Below are positions 63,860 to 64,000 of a stretch of 64,000 bases of DNA, piece by piece. This DNA comes from Shimia sagamensis. GTDB lineage: Bacteria; Pseudomonadota; Alphaproteobacteria; Rhodobacterales; Rhodobacteraceae. Both the position numbers and the translations under genes were made by a program. Positions within the stretch are counted from its first letter, which is position 1. Every line of letters begins with the position of its first letter. Under the pieces are notes generated by a model. That model was not told the origin of the DNA and did no database searches. It saw only the letters and a list, made by a program, of their open reading frames with translations. The stretch is taken from positions 372,001 through 436,000 of the forward strand of contig NZ_FXTY01000004.1 in the NCBI RefSeq assembly GCF_900182745.1. Direction: 5' to 3'.

Positions 63860-63961
63860 GCGGTGTTGCTTTGCCGATTTTGACGAATTTTCAGACTGCG
63901 CAACGGGTTGGCTTTCCGGTAAAAGAATTTGAGCCAACCTGCTGATCTAAAAGGAAAGACT

Positions 63962-64000
63962 GTGAGCAACGCAATGTGGACCTACCCTTGGGATATCGCT
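63962..64000 (+). CDS. Start of an unidentified gene (cut by window edge)
   Basis: A GTG at 63962 with AAGGAAAG 4-5 bases upstream opens a frame reading SNAMWTYPWDIA to the window end; an in-frame ATG at 63974 is the alternative start. Only 13 codons are visible, too few to name a family. Confidence 0.5.
   Translation, partial: MSNAMWTYPWDIA

Overview
This window looks like chromosomal DNA of a marine Roseobacter-group alphaproteobacterium (Rhodobacterales). The evidence is CtrA with a SciP (DUF1153) gene next to it, a GTTC-N7-GTTC LexA-type box, LpxI instead of LpxH in lipid A synthesis, an alphaproteobacterial order of cell-envelope genes, DUF1127 and CBU_0592-like small proteins, and moderately high GC with many GTG/TTG starts. 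I cannot name the genus. There is no rRNA, tRNA, CRISPR array, prophage or complete insertion sequence.

Layout. 0-6.8 kb (mostly minus strand): start of ribF cut by the window edge, a divergent HxlR regulator/SnoaL pair, MaoC dehydratase, HAD hydrolase, a family 25 glycosyltransferase, a Cys-rich conserved protein, an acyl-CoA-type SDR and tyrS. 6.9-12.4 kb: an accessory-looking stretch with a LuxR/alpha-beta-hydrolase fusion, a small membrane protein, anmK, a cupin, a hydrolase and a truncated M16 peptidase. 12.5-15 kb: a minus-strand operon for L,D-transpeptidase, cytochrome c and multicopper oxidase. 15.2-19 kb: a histidine kinase/response regulator pair, then a beta-propeller protein divergent from an XRE regulator. 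19.2-25.7 kb: eno, a DMT exporter, a CorC-type protein, two tandem solute-binding proteins and a metallophosphoesterase-like protein.

25.6-33.3 kb: a minus operon (49-aa membrane protein, 505-aa exported protein, xerD) facing aroK-aroB, then trpB with a strongly structured leader, pepT and ssb. 33.5-36 kb: lytic transglycosylase, AraC regulator, miaA. 36.2-48.9 kb is the conserved envelope block pyrH-frr-uppS-cdsA-dxr-rseP-(48-aa membrane protein)-bamA-skp-fabZ-lpxA-lpxI-lpxB plus a CadD-like transporter: nucleotide supply and ribosome recycling, then undecaprenyl and phospholipid precursors, isoprenoid entry, envelope proteolysis, outer-membrane protein insertion and lipid A synthesis. 48.9-55.7 kb: mnmA, sciP, ctrA, ligA, recG, joining cell-cycle control to DNA joining and fork rescue.

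55.7-64 kb: a LexA-type box and a 40-aa membrane protein gene, a cloverleaf-like RNA candidate with its own terminator, an IscU-like scaffold, hisI, gluQ, trmFO, an enoyl-CoA hydratase/thioesterase pair, a DUF1127 gene divergent from a MocR regulator with three copies of one palindromic operator, rplM-rpsI, and the first codons of one more gene.

The observations most worth following are the probable SOS-controlled 40-aa membrane protein with the structured RNA behind it, the two mutually exclusive hairpins over the trpB ribosome-binding site, the repeated ATTGTATTGATACAAT operator around the MocR gene, and the L,D-transpeptidase/cytochrome/multicopper oxidase operon. All functions are read from sequence motifs and remembered family features; no search was run.
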